A stretch of 64,000 nt of DNA from Chryseobacterium sp. MA9 (GCF_024399315.1 NZ_CP075170.1:496001-560000); one strand, 5' to 3'. Counted from the stretch's first letter, positions 7,454 through 16,474 are shown. Notes: a model not told the origin generated them from the letters alone. Translations and numbers: made by a program.

Positions 7454-8326
7454 ATGAAAAGTATATTTAAATTCTCAAACCTATTAAAGTCATTACTGAT
7501 TTTAACTGTCATCGTTATCACATCCCAGGTATACGGACAAAAAGTGAAACCTTCTGAAAGTGGCTATGCACCTGCTAATGGCAGCAAAGTTTATTATGAA
7601 GTCTATGGTAAAGGTAAGCCCATTGTATTATTGCATGGTGCTTTCATGACCATTGATACCAATTGGGGGCAATTGATCCCGGAACTGTCAAAAAACAGGA
7701 AAGTAATTGCCGTTGAATTACAAGGGCACGGACATACTCCGTTTTCAGAACGGAAATTATCACATACTGATCTGGCGAGTGATGTGATAAAGGTAATGGA
7801 CTATCTGAAAATTGATAAGGCAGATGTAGCAGGATATAGCTTTGGTGTGGCAATTGCTTATCAGCTGGCAATACAGAGTCCGAAAAGGCTGAATAAACTG
7901 GTCATTATTTCTGCAACTTATAAAAATAGTGGCTGGCTGCCTGAAGTAAATAGTGCATTTAAAGGGATGAAGCCTGAGCTCTTCATGAACAGCCCTATGC
8001 ATACCGCTTATGATGCCGTAGCTCCTGATAAAACAAAATGGACAAAATTTCTGGAGCAGATGATTGCCACTGCAGGACAGCCATTCGATCTGGGTGATGA
8101 TAATATTTCTAAAATTTCAGCGCCCGTTTTAATTATAGCTGGAGATAATGATGGATTAGATAAAACCGAGCTGTCAAAAACCTATAAATTATTGGGAGGT
8201 GGAGTATCTGCTGATATGGGACCTATGCCAAAATCCCAGTTGGCAATTGTTCCCGGGCAAAGCCATGTCAGCCTGATGATGCAGACAGCAACAATTCTGA
8301 ATTACCTGAACAGCTTTTTACAATAA
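7454..8326 (+). CDS. Secreted alpha/beta hydrolase
   Basis: ATG 7454 was preferred to the open-frame start at 7382 because it begins a clear signal peptide (MKSIFKFSNLLKSLLILTVI, cleavage near YGQ). The mature 260 residues have all hallmarks of the alpha/beta hydrolase fold: oxyanion motif VLLHGAFM, the nucleophile elbow GYSFGVAIAY with Ser, an acid in IIAGDNDGLDK and the catalytic His in PGQSHVSLM. This resembles the periplasmic esterase-like hydrolases common in Bacteroidetes, and the substrate cannot be inferred. The RibD-like reductase follows 33 bases downstream on the same strand. Confidence 0.88.
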   Translation: MKSIFKFSNLLKSLLILTVIVITSQVYGQKVKPSESGYAPANGSKVYYEVYGKGKPIVLLHGAFMTIDTNWGQLIPELSKNRKVIAVELQGHGHTPFSERKLSHTDLASDVIKVMDYLKIDKADVAGYSFGVAIAYQLAIQSPKRLNKLVIISATYKNSGWLPEVNSAFKGMKPELFMNSPMHTAYDAVAPDKTKWTKFLEQMIATAGQPFDLGDDNISKISAPVLIIAGDNDGLDKTELSKTYKLLGGGVSADMGPMPKSQLAIVPGQSHVSLMMQTATILNYLNSFLQ

Positions 8327-8359
8327 TTAGATATAATATCATTCATAAAATTGAATATC

Positions 8360-8953
8360 ATGAGAAAAATAACTGTCTTATCAATGATTACAATGGATGG
8401 TGTCATGCAGGCACCTGGCGGCCCTGGAGAAGATACATCCGAAAACTTTAAATATGGCGGATGGACTGTATCATACGGTGATGAACTTTTCGGTGAAATC
8501 ATGCATGAAGAAATGAAACAAGCTGATTATCTTCTTGGAAGAAAAACATTTGATATTTTTTCATCTTACTGGCCTCAACATGCTGAATTCTGGCCGGGAA
8601 TCAACGAAGGAAATAAGTATGTTCTGTCTCAAACCATAGAAAATTCAGATTGGAAGAATACCTTTTTTCTCAAAAATCTGGATGATATCCGGAAACTTAA
8701 GCAATCGGAAGGTGCTGATATTCAAATTTGGGGCAGTAGCGAACTTATTCATCTGTTGTTGAAGCATGATCTTGTAGATGAACTTCGCTTAAAAATCTAT
8801 CCGTTGATTCTTGGCGAAGGGAAAAAACTGTTTGATGATAATTCGGTTCCGGCTGCTTTTGTTCTGACGGAGAGCCACGTAACATCAAAAGGAGTTATTA
8901 TAGCTAATTATAGACGTTCCGGTGAGATTGTGACAGGCAATGTTGAAGTATAA
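8360..8953 (+). CDS. Dihydrofolate reductase family protein (RibD C-terminal-like)
   Basis: The ATG at 8360 (MRKITVLSMITMDGVMQAPG) fits the family's first strand; an upstream in-frame TTG at 8351 would only add three residues. The 197-residue protein shows the RibD_C/DHFR-like order: N-terminal strand with SxDG-like MDGV, ADYLLGRKTFDIF (cofactor-binding GRKT), DIQIWGSSELIHLLL (second nucleotide-binding GS) and DELRLKIYPLILGEGKKLF. These are NADPH-dependent reductases of unknown substrate; this group is the yyaP/ywjB-like stand-alone form, not part of riboflavin synthesis. It is probably cotranscribed with the following VOC protein. Confidence 0.85.
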   Translation: MRKITVLSMITMDGVMQAPGGPGEDTSENFKYGGWTVSYGDELFGEIMHEEMKQADYLLGRKTFDIFSSYWPQHAEFWPGINEGNKYVLSQTIENSDWKNTFFLKNLDDIRKLKQSEGADIQIWGSSELIHLLLKHDLVDELRLKIYPLILGEGKKLFDDNSVPAAFVLTESHVTSKGVIIANYRRSGEIVTGNVEV

Positions 8954-9001
8954 ATGGATGTCTTAATTAATTTTATTTTTTACCACTGTTAAACCTACAA
9001 T

Positions 9002-9370
9002 ATGGATGCAAAATTTGAAGCAGGAATAAATATTGCCATAAAAATTCCAAAAAGCAAATATGAAAAAACGATTGCTTTTTACAGGGACATTTTACAACTG
9101 AATGTTGAAGAAAAACCGATTAATAATTCAACTGTTTCCAGAACCCATGAAGTAAAATTCGGGAATAACATTATCTGGTTAGATTGTGTAGATAATTATA
9201 CTCATTCTGAAACCTGGCTGCAGCTTATAGTTCCCAATGTAGAAAAAGCTACAGAATACCTGCAATCGAATGGAGTAGAAACCTGTGACGAGATTGAAGA
9301 GCTTCCTGACAATATGCACTGGATTACAGATCCTGCCGGCACGGTGTTTAATTTACAGGAAAAGAAATAG
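9002..9370 (+). CDS. VOC / glyoxalase-like domain protein
   Basis: A 122-residue single-module protein with the beta-alpha-beta-beta-beta pattern of the vicinal oxygen chelate fold: INIAIKIPKSKYEKTIAFYR at the start, NIIWLDCVDNYTHSETWLQL in the middle and WITDPAGTVFNLQEK at the end. Members range from glyoxalases to antibiotic-binding proteins, and no metal-ligand set is clear enough here to choose. It follows the DHFR-like reductase by 48 bases. Cytoplasmic. Confidence 0.85.
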   Translation: MDAKFEAGINIAIKIPKSKYEKTIAFYRDILQLNVEEKPINNSTVSRTHEVKFGNNIIWLDCVDNYTHSETWLQLIVPNVEKATEYLQSNGVETCDEIEELPDNMHWITDPAGTVFNLQEKK

Positions 9371-9468
9371 CAAAAAACAGAAAAACGATGTAGAAATTGC
9401 TTAAAATATGGTTTTAATCAAAATTTTAATACCTTTAACTTTCAAATCATTAAAATTTTAAATAATCC

Positions 9469-10011
9469 ATGAAGACGAAATCATTAACTTTCATCTTAAC
9501 CTTCTTTTTTCAACTGGTAAGTATCAATGCATTTTCACAGAAAACAGCAGTTCTAAGCTCCTTATTGGATAAAAATACAGAATTTATTTTTCCACAGAAT
9601 ACCGATAAAATCTCAAAAGCATTGAATGTAAAAACTGTGTTTTATGAAGATGCCAATGAGGAAAAGTATGCAAAATGGCCTATAAAAACAGGTTTGGAGC
9701 TATACTGCAGCCTGGGAGTAAATAATGCTGTTAATGAAATGTTTTTTACCATTTCAGACAATAAACCTGTAGTGATAGAAGGACTTCCATTTGGTCTTAT
9801 TATGAATAAAAGCACATTGCAGGACAGCAAAACTAGGTTCAGTAAATACAATGCTAAAACAAAAAAACTTGATGCAGGAAGTGAATTTCCAGGAGGTTCA
9901 AAACTGGTTTTTAAGAAAGGAAAACATTATGCAACCTTACTTTTTGATAATAAAAACCTGCTAAAATCTTTAGGTCTTACCACAGAACTTATTGACCCGG
10001 CTGCTAATTAA
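9469..10011 (+). CDS. Secreted protein of unknown function (180 aa)
   Basis: A signal peptide (residues 1-24, ending NAFSQ) predicts export. The mature part has no cysteines beyond one (YCSLG), no repeats and no domain I recognise. It contains GLELYCSLGVNNAVNEMFFT, GLPFGLIMNKSTLQDSKTRF and an FDNKNLLKSLGLTTELIDP end, which suggest a compact alpha/beta domain of the kind found in paralogous flavobacterial proteins. The gene stands alone between the VOC gene and an inverted repeat that may terminate it. Confidence 0.6.
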   Translation: MKTKSLTFILTFFFQLVSINAFSQKTAVLSSLLDKNTEFIFPQNTDKISKALNVKTVFYEDANEEKYAKWPIKTGLELYCSLGVNNAVNEMFFTISDNKPVVIEGLPFGLIMNKSTLQDSKTRFSKYNAKTKKLDAGSEFPGGSKLVFKKGKHYATLLFDNKNLLKSLGLTTELIDPAAN

Positions 10012-10014
10012 ATC

Positions 10015-10085
10015 AAAATTGAGAATTAAAAAATTAAATATGATGTCTAACGGGCTAAGCCATACTATTTTTAATTCTCAATTTT
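10015..10085. repeat. Inverted repeat with 18-bp perfect arms between convergent genes
   Basis: The arm at 10015-10032 is the exact reverse complement of 10068-10085, with a 35-base spacer. It sits between the convergent secreted-protein gene and the Lrp/AsnC gene, so it can act as a two-way terminator; T-rich DNA follows on the plus strand. The spacer holds the only GC-rich part (CGGGCTAAGCC). Confidence 0.7.
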
Positions 10086-10094
10086 CTATTTTTA

Positions 10095-10556
10095 TTATAT
10101 AGTGATTCCATGATTGTTTTTCACTTCAGCCATGACAAATGTACTGTGGGTACTCCCGATAGAATCTACAGATCCCAGTTTGTTAAATACAAAATCCTGG
10201 TAATGTTTCATATCCCGCACCTGAACTTTCAGAAGGAAATCAAAATCTCCGGAAATATTGTAACATTCCGCAACTTCTTCAATTTCTAAAATTTCTTTCA
10301 CAAAATCATACCCCACAGATCTGTCGTGAATTTTCAGCTTGATTTGGCAGAAAACCGTAAACCCACGGTTGAGCTTTTCGGCATCAAGAACAGCTGCATA
10401 TCTTTTCACAAACCCTTCCTGTTCCAATCTTTTTACTCTTTCAAAAACCGGTGAAGTGGAGAGGTTCACTTCCTTTGCAAGCTCTTTAACGGTCAGTTTT
10501 GCATTTTTCTGGAGCAGCCTGAGCAGCTGTACATCCTTATCATCGAGTTGTTCCAC
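10095..10556 (-). CDS. Lrp/AsnC family transcriptional regulator
   Basis: The 153-residue protein has an N-terminal winged helix-turn-helix (MEQLDDKDVQLLRLLQKNAK, then VKELAKEVNLSTSPVFERVK) and a C-terminal RAM/AsnC ligand-binding domain with VFCQIKLKI, AECYNISGDFDFLLKVQVRD and a terminal STFVMAEVK strand. Family members form octamers that sense amino acids or related metabolites. It is divergent from the riboswitch-controlled metE, with about 200 bases between its start and the riboswitch. Control of amino-acid metabolism, perhaps methionine, is plausible but not shown. Confidence 0.93.
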   Translation of the reverse strand: MEQLDDKDVQLLRLLQKNAKLTVKELAKEVNLSTSPVFERVKRLEQEGFVKRYAAVLDAEKLNRGFTVFCQIKLKIHDRSVGYDFVKEILEIEEVAECYNISGDFDFLLKVQVRDMKHYQDFVFNKLGSVDSIGSTHSTFVMAEVKNNHGITI

Positions 10557-10754
10557 AGAATATTATTCTTTTAGATTATAAAAACAGTCAAATTTAAAGA
10601 ATTTTATGCTTTTATTACTGTTTTTAAAAGTTTATTTTGCTTAATTAATTGGCTTTAATTGTGTATTTATTCTGTATTGTTAATTTTACGCAAAATTAAA
10701 AACTTTTACTGATGACTATCGTTAGAGGTAAAAGTACAGTTCTTTAGAGATACT

Positions 10755-10930
10755 TCATCAAACAGGAAAGGTTTTACTTAACGTAGATTAATAGGGAATC
10801 GTGTGTGAATCACGAGCTGTCGCGCAACTGTAAGTAACATACCGAAGGTTTCTGTCCTTGCATATCCACTGCCAAAAACGGGAAGGATGACGGAAACTGT
10901 TACAAGTCAGGAGACCTGCCTTTACTGAAT
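10755..10930 (+). promoter_or_regulatory. Cobalamin (B12) riboswitch upstream of metE
   Basis: The leader shows the conserved cobalamin aptamer order: TTAATAGGGAATCGTGTG, GAATCACGAGCTGTCGCGCA with the following ACTGTAAG, the CCACTGCC block near 10867, CGGGAAGG near 10879, and the B12 box AAGTCAGGAGACCTGCC at 10904-10920. Boundaries are approximate. It lies about 185 bases before the metE start, so adenosyl- or methylcobalamin should switch off the B12-independent synthase. The expression platform must lie in 10930-11110; I did not resolve its alternative helices. Confidence 0.93.
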
Positions 10931-11114
10931 TGACAATGCTTTCGCGGTCTGAAGCTTTTGGGTCATACAGATGATATATCAGATTCATACATTTTCTCTG
11001 TAAGGGAAACTGTGTTGTTTGTTATATCATGATTCCAGAAATTTTTATCCGTTAAAACATTCCGAAGCATTTTAAAAAGACTTTACCATTAAGTTTAATT
11101 AAAAAGTAAAAAAA

Positions 11115-13418
11115 ATGCAAACTCACATTCTTGGCTATCCGCGTATTGGTAGCAAAAGAGAACTCAAAAAAGCCTGCGAGCAGTATTGGTCAGGTAAAAT
11201 CCTTTTGGAAGAACTTCTGAATACAGGCAGAAATATCTGTAATCAAAACTGGAACATTCAGAAAGAAGCAGGAATAGATCTTATTCCGTGTAATGATTTT
11301 TCATACTATGATCAGGTATTGGATATGAGCCTTGTGGTAGGGGCAATTCCTACGCGTTACCATGAAGTAGTGCTTAAAAAGAACAATTCTGAACTGGATC
11401 TTTATTTTGCTATGGCAAGAGGCTGCCAGAAAGATGGATTGGACATCACTGCGATGGAAATGACAAAATGGTTCGATACCAACTATCACTATATCGTTCC
11501 CGAGTTTTATAAAAACCAGCAGTTTAAATTGAGTTCAGATAAAATTTTCAATGAATTTGCAGGAGCAAAACAGGCAGGAATCAATGCAAAACCTGTAATT
11601 ATTGGGCTGGTTTCTTATCTGTTATTAGGAAAAGAGAAAGAAGAAGGATTTGATAAACTGGATCTGGCTGCAAACCTTCTTCCCGTATATACAGGTATCT
11701 TAACAAAACTTCAGGAACAGGGTGCAGAGTGGATTCAGTTTGATGAACCTTTTTTAGCATTGGATTTAACGGAGAAAGCAAAAGAAACATATCATTTTGT
11801 TTACGCCGAAATAAGAAAACGTTTCCCGAAACTTAAATTTATTGTTGCCACTTATTTTGAAGGATTAAATGATAATGGGTTGCTGGCAGCATCACTTCCC
11901 GTGGATGTTTTACATATAGATCTGGTAAGAAATCCTGAACAATTAGACGGTATTCTGAATATTATTCCGGAAAGCTTAAACCTTTCATTAGGAGTGGTTG
12001 ACGGAAGGAATATCTGGAAAAATGATTTTGAAAAGTCCTTGTCTTTCATCAATAAAGCAGTTGAGAAATTAGGATCAGAAAGGATTTTGATTGCTCCTTC
12101 CTCTTCATTGCTTCATTCGCCATGTGATCTGGATTTTGAAACCAGTCTTAATCCGGAAATTAAAAACTGGCTTGCTTTTGCAAAACAAAAAGTGACAGAA
12201 GTTGTAACGCTTAAAGAACTGGCATCCGGAACAGAAAATGAACAGATTCTTGCATCTTTTGAAGAAAATAAAAAAGCAATTGCAAGCAGAAAAACATCCA
12301 CTCTTATTCATAATGATGAGGTAAAGCAAAGAGCGAATGCTGTCACTGAAAAAGATGCGCAAAGGATAAATACTTTCAAAATCCGTAAAGAAGAACAGCA
12401 GAAAGTATTGCAGCTGCCTTTATTCCCAACTACTACGATCGGATCATTTCCACAGACAATGGAGGTAAGAAGCTGGAGAGCAAAATTCAAGAAAGGAGAG
12501 CTGACGGCTGAACAGTATGATATATTACTGAAAGAAGAAACCCAAAGAACGATTAACTGGCAGGAAGAAATTGGAATAGATGTATTGGTTCACGGGGAAT
12601 TTGAACGTAACGATATGGTTGAATATTTCGGGGAACAGCTGGAAGGTTTTGTGTTTACAAAGAATGGATGGGTACAGAGCTATGGAAGCCGTTGTGTAAA
12701 ACCTCCTGTGATCTTCGGTGATGTTTCCCGCCCGACTCCTATGACGGTATATTGGTCTCAATATGCACAGTCACAAACTGAAAAATGGGTAAAAGGAATG
12801 CTGACAGGCCCTGTTACGATTTTACAATGGTCATTTGTTCGTGATGATCAGCCTCGTTCCGAAACATGTAAGCAGATTGCTCTGGCCATCCGTGATGAGG
12901 TGGTAGATCTTGAAAAAGCAGGAATCAGAATTATTCAGATTGACGAGCCTGCAATAAGAGAAGGGCTTCCATTACGAAAAACAGATTGGCAGAACTACCT
13001 GAAATGGGCCGTAGAAGCTTTCAGAATTTCAGCAAGCGGAGTAGAAGATGCCACCCAGATTCATACCCATATGTGCTACTCAGAGTTCAATGATATTATT
13101 GAAAACATTGCCGATATGGATGCAGACGTGATTACCATAGAGTGTTCCCGTTCTCAGATGGAACTGCTGAATGCTTTCGCAGACTTCAGATATCCGAATG
13201 AAATTGGTCCTGGTGTATACGATATCCATTCTCCAAGGGTTCCGTCCAAAGAAGAAATGATTGAACTGTTGAGAAAAGCCCAAAACGTGATTCCTGCCAA
13301 TCAGCTTTGGGTAAATCCGGACTGTGGACTAAAAACAAGACATTGGGAAGAAACGGAAAAAGCCCTGATAGCAATGGTGGCCGCAGCTAAAGAAGCTTCC
13401 GTAGAATATGCACTTTAA
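11115..13418 (+). CDS. metE: Cobalamin-independent methionine synthase (homocysteine methyltransferase)
   Basis: The 767-residue length is normal for MetE, with two tandem TIM barrels. The N-terminal barrel starts MQTHILGYPRIGSKRELKKA and the catalytic barrel starts after LPLFPTTTIGSFPQTMEVR. Zinc ligands are visible in QIHTHMCYSEF (His and Cys) and near the end in NPDCGLKTR (Cys). The conserved IQIDEPAIREGLPLR and HGEFERNDMVEYF motifs bind substrate. It transfers a methyl group from methyltetrahydrofolate-polyglutamate to homocysteine in the cytoplasm. The upstream cobalamin riboswitch implies that the organism also has, or can take up cofactor for, a B12-dependent route. A terminator follows. 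Confidence 0.98.
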   Translation: MQTHILGYPRIGSKRELKKACEQYWSGKILLEELLNTGRNICNQNWNIQKEAGIDLIPCNDFSYYDQVLDMSLVVGAIPTRYHEVVLKKNNSELDLYFAMARGCQKDGLDITAMEMTKWFDTNYHYIVPEFYKNQQFKLSSDKIFNEFAGAKQAGINAKPVIIGLVSYLLLGKEKEEGFDKLDLAANLLPVYTGILTKLQEQGAEWIQFDEPFLALDLTEKAKETYHFVYAEIRKRFPKLKFIVATYFEGLNDNGLLAASLPVDVLHIDLVRNPEQLDGILNIIPESLNLSLGVVDGRNIWKNDFEKSLSFINKAVEKLGSERILIAPSSSLLHSPCDLDFETSLNPEIKNWLAFAKQKVTEVVTLKELASGTENEQILASFEENKKAIASRKTSTLIHNDEVKQRANAVTEKDAQRINTFKIRKEEQQKVLQLPLFPTTTIGSFPQTMEVRSWRAKFKKGELTAEQYDILLKEETQRTINWQEEIGIDVLVHGEFERNDMVEYFGEQLEGFVFTKNGWVQSYGSRCVKPPVIFGDVSRPTPMTVYWSQYAQSQTEKWVKGMLTGPVTILQWSFVRDDQPRSETCKQIALAIRDEVVDLEKAGIRIIQIDEPAIREGLPLRKTDWQNYLKWAVEAFRISASGVEDATQIHTHMCYSEFNDIIENIADMDADVITIECSRSQMELLNAFADFRYPNEIGPGVYDIHSPRVPSKEEMIELLRKAQNVIPANQLWVNPDCGLKTRHWEETEKALIAMVAAAKEASVEYAL

Positions 13419-13452
13419 AAAAACTTTAAAATAATTAGATACAATCACTTGG

Positions 13453-13486
13453 ATCGTGCTATGATATTCATGGCACGATTTATTAT
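13453..13486 (+). terminator. Terminator after metE
   Basis: ATCGTGC (13453-13459) pairs with GCACGAT (13473-13479); inner TATG and CATG bases extend the stem, and T-rich sequence follows. Confidence 0.75.
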
Positions 13487-13535
13487 AGTAATCCTTTAAA
13501 ACATTGCGCTATGCTCCCGAAGTCTGAAAAGCGAT

Positions 13536-13604
13536 ATGAAGGTGAAAATCATTACAGCAGCTGTTGTTATTCTGGTGATTGTCGCTTTCAGATACTTTTT
13601 TTAG
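13536..13604 (+). CDS. Possible 22-residue single-pass membrane peptide
   Basis: ATG 13536 to TAG 13604 encodes two lysines, a 15-residue hydrophobic stretch (IITAAVVILVIVAF) and an RYFF tail. This is the layout of small bacterial membrane peptides, but nothing else supports expression: no ribosome site or strong promoter was seen, and a chance frame of this size is easy to obtain. Confidence 0.25.
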   Translation: MKVKIITAAVVILVIVAFRYFF

Positions 13605-13616
13605 ATGAAGTTTAAG

Positions 13617-14414
13617 TTATTTTGTCTGTAATGAACTCGGTGGATAACCAAACTGCTTTTTAAATGCAAAGGAGAAATGGGATAAATTTTCAAAGCCGAG
13701 ATCCAGATAAATATCAGAAACCGATCTTCCTTTTTGGGTAAGCAGAAAATGAGCTTCTTTTAATCGCCGAAGCTGCAGCCATTGTCTTGGAGGAATACCA
13801 AATATCTTTTGAAAATCTCTTTTAAATGCAGACAAACTTCTCCCGGTTAGATAAGCAAAACGCTCCACATTGACATTGAAATGAAAGTTTTTGTTCATAA
13901 AAGTTTCAATATCTATTTTGTATGGCTCAGAGAAATCAAATAAAATATCTTTAAGACCTGGATCAAAGCTCAGCATCAGAAGTAAAGCTTCTTTCTGTTT
14001 AAGACGCAGAAGTTCGGTGGAAGCAGGAAGTTCTTCATAGGCAAGTAGAGAATACATAAAAGAAGTTAATACCTTTTGATCCGGTTTTATAAAAGCTGGA
14101 GTATTGTCCTTCTTCTCTGCCTGATATCCATATTCACGACTGAAATCATACAGCACGGCATCATCAAAATAGATGGTTACTGTTCTTATCTCACCATTTT
14201 TAGGAGGATACTTTGCAAATTTCAAAAGACGGTTTTTCCTCGCAGAATAAAGCTCTCCTTCCTTGAATATGGTTTTTGTAGTACCGTCATTCAGTTCCAT
14301 TTCCCCGGAAAGAACCAGTCCCAGACTGTGGATACGTGCAAATTGTTCTCCTTCCCTGAATTCTGAAAAGTGACAGGAGTAATTGATAGGTAAAGGAATA
14401 TTATTTTCGCTCAT
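13617..14414 (-). CDS. AraC-family transcriptional regulator
   Basis: The 265-residue protein has an N-terminal cupin-like sensing part (IHSLGLVLSGEMELNDGTTK) and a C-terminal AraC domain: NVERFAYLTGRSLSAFKRDF is the first helix-turn-helix and SVSDIYLDLGFENLSHFSFA the second, followed by FKKQFGYPPSSL. It lies downstream of the aldehyde dehydrogenase in the same direction, 127 bases after its stop, with a hairpin between them. Two direct repeats upstream of the dehydrogenase are candidate binding sites. The inducer is unknown. Confidence 0.93.
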   Translation of the reverse strand: MSENNIPLPINYSCHFSEFREGEQFARIHSLGLVLSGEMELNDGTTKTIFKEGELYSARKNRLLKFAKYPPKNGEIRTVTIYFDDAVLYDFSREYGYQAEKKDNTPAFIKPDQKVLTSFMYSLLAYEELPASTELLRLKQKEALLLMLSFDPGLKDILFDFSEPYKIDIETFMNKNFHFNVNVERFAYLTGRSLSAFKRDFQKIFGIPPRQWLQLRRLKEAHFLLTQKGRSVSDIYLDLGFENLSHFSFAFKKQFGYPPSSLQTK

Positions 14415-14498
14415 AGCTCAAACGGTTATTTCTTGATCGATTCTTTTTTCAAACTTACAAAACTTTTTTAGTATCAATAATCGGTTACATATTGTTTA

Positions 14499-14535
14499 AA
14501 TCCTCAAAGCCTACTATTCATAGACTTTGAGGATT
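14499..14535 (-). terminator. Hairpin between aldehyde dehydrogenase and AraC genes
   Basis: AATCCTCAAAG (14499-14509) pairs perfectly with CTTTGAGGATT (14525-14535), and the loop itself can pair (CTA/TAG). On the minus strand no strong T run follows, so it may be partial or attenuating rather than a full terminator. Confidence 0.5.
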
Positions 14536-14541
14536 GCAATA

Positions 14542-15957
14542 TTACGCAAGAATTGTCTTAGGTTCCAGATAAGCTTCCAATCCGAATACACCATACTCAC
14601 GGCCAATACCGCTTTGCTTGAAACCACCGAAAGGAGCATAAGGATCATGTGAAAACCCGTTGATACAAATTCTTCCGGCATCAATCTGTGCTGCAACACG
14701 TTCCGCATGACCTTTATCGGTAGAACTGATGTAAGCTGCCAAACCATAAGTAGTGTCATTGGCAATAGCAATTGCTTCCTCTTCATTAGCATAGGGAATA
14801 ATAGACAGCACAGGCCCGAATATTTCCTCTTGAGCGATGCGCATAGTATTATGAACGTTGGTAAAAATGGTTGCCTTTACAAAATTACCGTTTTCAAGGC
14901 CTTCCGGTTTACCTTCACCACCTGCGAGCAGAGTTGCTCCTTCTTCCTGTCCCAGGCGGATGTAACTTTGTACTCTTTCAAACTGTTTGGCACTTACCAT
15001 AGGCCCAACAAGAGTGTCTTCTTCATTAGGATTCCCCACTTTTACCTGTTTTGCCGCTTTTTTTGCCAGTTCATTCACTTCTTCCAATCGGTTTTGGGGA
15101 ACAAGCAATCGGGTAGGAGCGATACATGCTTGCCCGTTGTTCATATACGCTCCGAAAACAGCCATAGGAATAGCTTTTTCCAGATCGGCATCTTCAAGGA
15201 TGATATTAGGCGATTTTCCGCCAAGTTCAAGCGTTACTCTTTTCATAGTATCTACGGCCCCTTTGGCAATAGCTTTTCCTGTAAGGGTGGACCCTGTGAA
15301 AGAAATTTTGGCGATGTCCGGATGCCGGGTGATTTCTGCACCTACTACATTTCCTAACCCGTTTACAATATTGAATATCCCTGCAGGTAAACCGGCTTCA
15401 TGGAAACATTCAGCAAGCAGTTGGGTTTGTACAGCGCTCATTTCGCTTGGTTTGATAACTGCAGTACATCCCGCTGCAATAGCAGTAGCCAGTTTGTTGC
15501 AGATGAAGCTGTTACTGGCATTCCATGGAGTAATAATTCCTACTACTCCCAAAGATTCAAAACGCACCTTAGAATGTCCAACTTTCTTTTCAAAATCATA
15601 AGATTCCAGAGTCGTAATGATTGTGGTAAAGGCTGAAATTGCATTTTGAACACTCATTCTGCAGAATTGCAAGGTTCCTCCATATTCATTCACCATCACG
15701 GAAACCAGCTCGTTCTCCCGTTTGCTTACAGCTTCATGTAGTTTTTTAAGTAAGCTGATACGTTCTTCTTTTGTTGTTTTGGAGAAAGTTGTAAAAGCTT
15801 TCTTCGCTGCGGCGATGGCCATTTGGGTATCTTCTTCATTTCCCAGAACGACTTCTCCGGTTTTTTGATTAGTCGTAGGATTTATAAGGTCAAATGTTTC
15901 TGTTCCATTCGGTGTAACAAATTCACCGTTGATGTAAATTTTATTAATCTGTTTCAT
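14542..15957 (-). CDS. NAD(P)-dependent aldehyde dehydrogenase
   Basis: The 471-residue enzyme has the standard aldehyde dehydrogenase layout: a short N-terminal strand (INKIYINGEFVTPNG), ITPWNASNSFICNKLATAIA (Trp-Asn catalytic asparagine region), the nucleotide-binding SFTGSTLTGKAIAKGA, the general base in VTLELGGKSPNII, and the nucleophile in NNGQACIAPTR. It ends with FGGFKQSGIGREYGVFGLE. It oxidises an aldehyde to a carboxylate in the cytoplasm. It resembles broad-range aldehyde dehydrogenases, so the substrate is not assignable. The AraC gene downstream and two direct repeats upstream suggest local, inducible control. Confidence 0.93.
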   Translation of the reverse strand: MKQINKIYINGEFVTPNGTETFDLINPTTNQKTGEVVLGNEEDTQMAIAAAKKAFTTFSKTTKEERISLLKKLHEAVSKRENELVSVMVNEYGGTLQFCRMSVQNAISAFTTIITTLESYDFEKKVGHSKVRFESLGVVGIITPWNASNSFICNKLATAIAAGCTAVIKPSEMSAVQTQLLAECFHEAGLPAGIFNIVNGLGNVVGAEITRHPDIAKISFTGSTLTGKAIAKGAVDTMKRVTLELGGKSPNIILEDADLEKAIPMAVFGAYMNNGQACIAPTRLLVPQNRLEEVNELAKKAAKQVKVGNPNEEDTLVGPMVSAKQFERVQSYIRLGQEEGATLLAGGEGKPEGLENGNFVKATIFTNVHNTMRIAQEEIFGPVLSIIPYANEEEAIAIANDTTYGLAAYISSTDKGHAERVAAQIDAGRICINGFSHDPYAPFGGFKQSGIGREYGVFGLEAYLEPKTILA

Positions 15958-16474
15958 TTTGATGATTTTAATACCACAAAGTTCGACAGAAACTGAAAAG
16001 ACAGGTTTGTTGCATGGTTCAGTTTTTATGTGTTGTATGGTTCATTTTAGAGACCGATTTGTATGGGAAATATAAGCTGTTTATTTTTCTTTTGAATTAA
16101 TATGAAAAAATGGACTGTTCTTCCCTGAAATTGACTACTTTTATCATAACCAAGTAAATAGGTCGTTTTGAGAACAACACTTAAACTTATTACTGCTTAG
16201 TATCAGTCTCCGTAACCACAGGCTGATCGTTCTTTCGTTTGGGTAATTCTGCCCGAACAGGTTTTCATTTCATCATATTATATATTGCATTGCCTGCAAA
16301 GGGCAGCTATATCTATGTTTTAGTCTTAATCATTATGATTTCAAAGACTGAAATACAGATCTAATTATACCTTAAGAGTAGTCTTTAGGTAAATATCAGA
16401 TGTATCAACCTTCTTGTAATGCGTGAATAATATGGAAAAAATCCAACAAAGAATAGTAAGCACAATTATAAGTA
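15958..16474. other. 517-bp intergenic region
   Basis: Apart from the direct repeats at 16010-16044, I see no gene. Several short frames exist on both strands but none has a motif or coding-like composition. It must contain the divergent promoters for the aldehyde dehydrogenase (minus) and the DUF1062 gene (plus). Confidence 0.6.
16010..16044. promoter_or_regulatory. Two direct repeats TTGyATGGTTCA, candidate AraC operator
   Basis: TTGCATGGTTCA (16010-16021) and TTGTATGGTTCA (16033-16044) match at 11 of 12 positions and start 23 bases apart, about two helical turns. This is the arrangement bound by AraC-type half-sites. They lie 53-87 bases upstream of the aldehyde dehydrogenase start. Binding is inference. 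Confidence 0.5.

Noticed and set aside
14707..15357. 216-codon plus-strand frame inside the aldehyde dehydrogenase gene
   Set aside because: It is an antisense shadow of the clearly conserved dehydrogenase on the minus strand.
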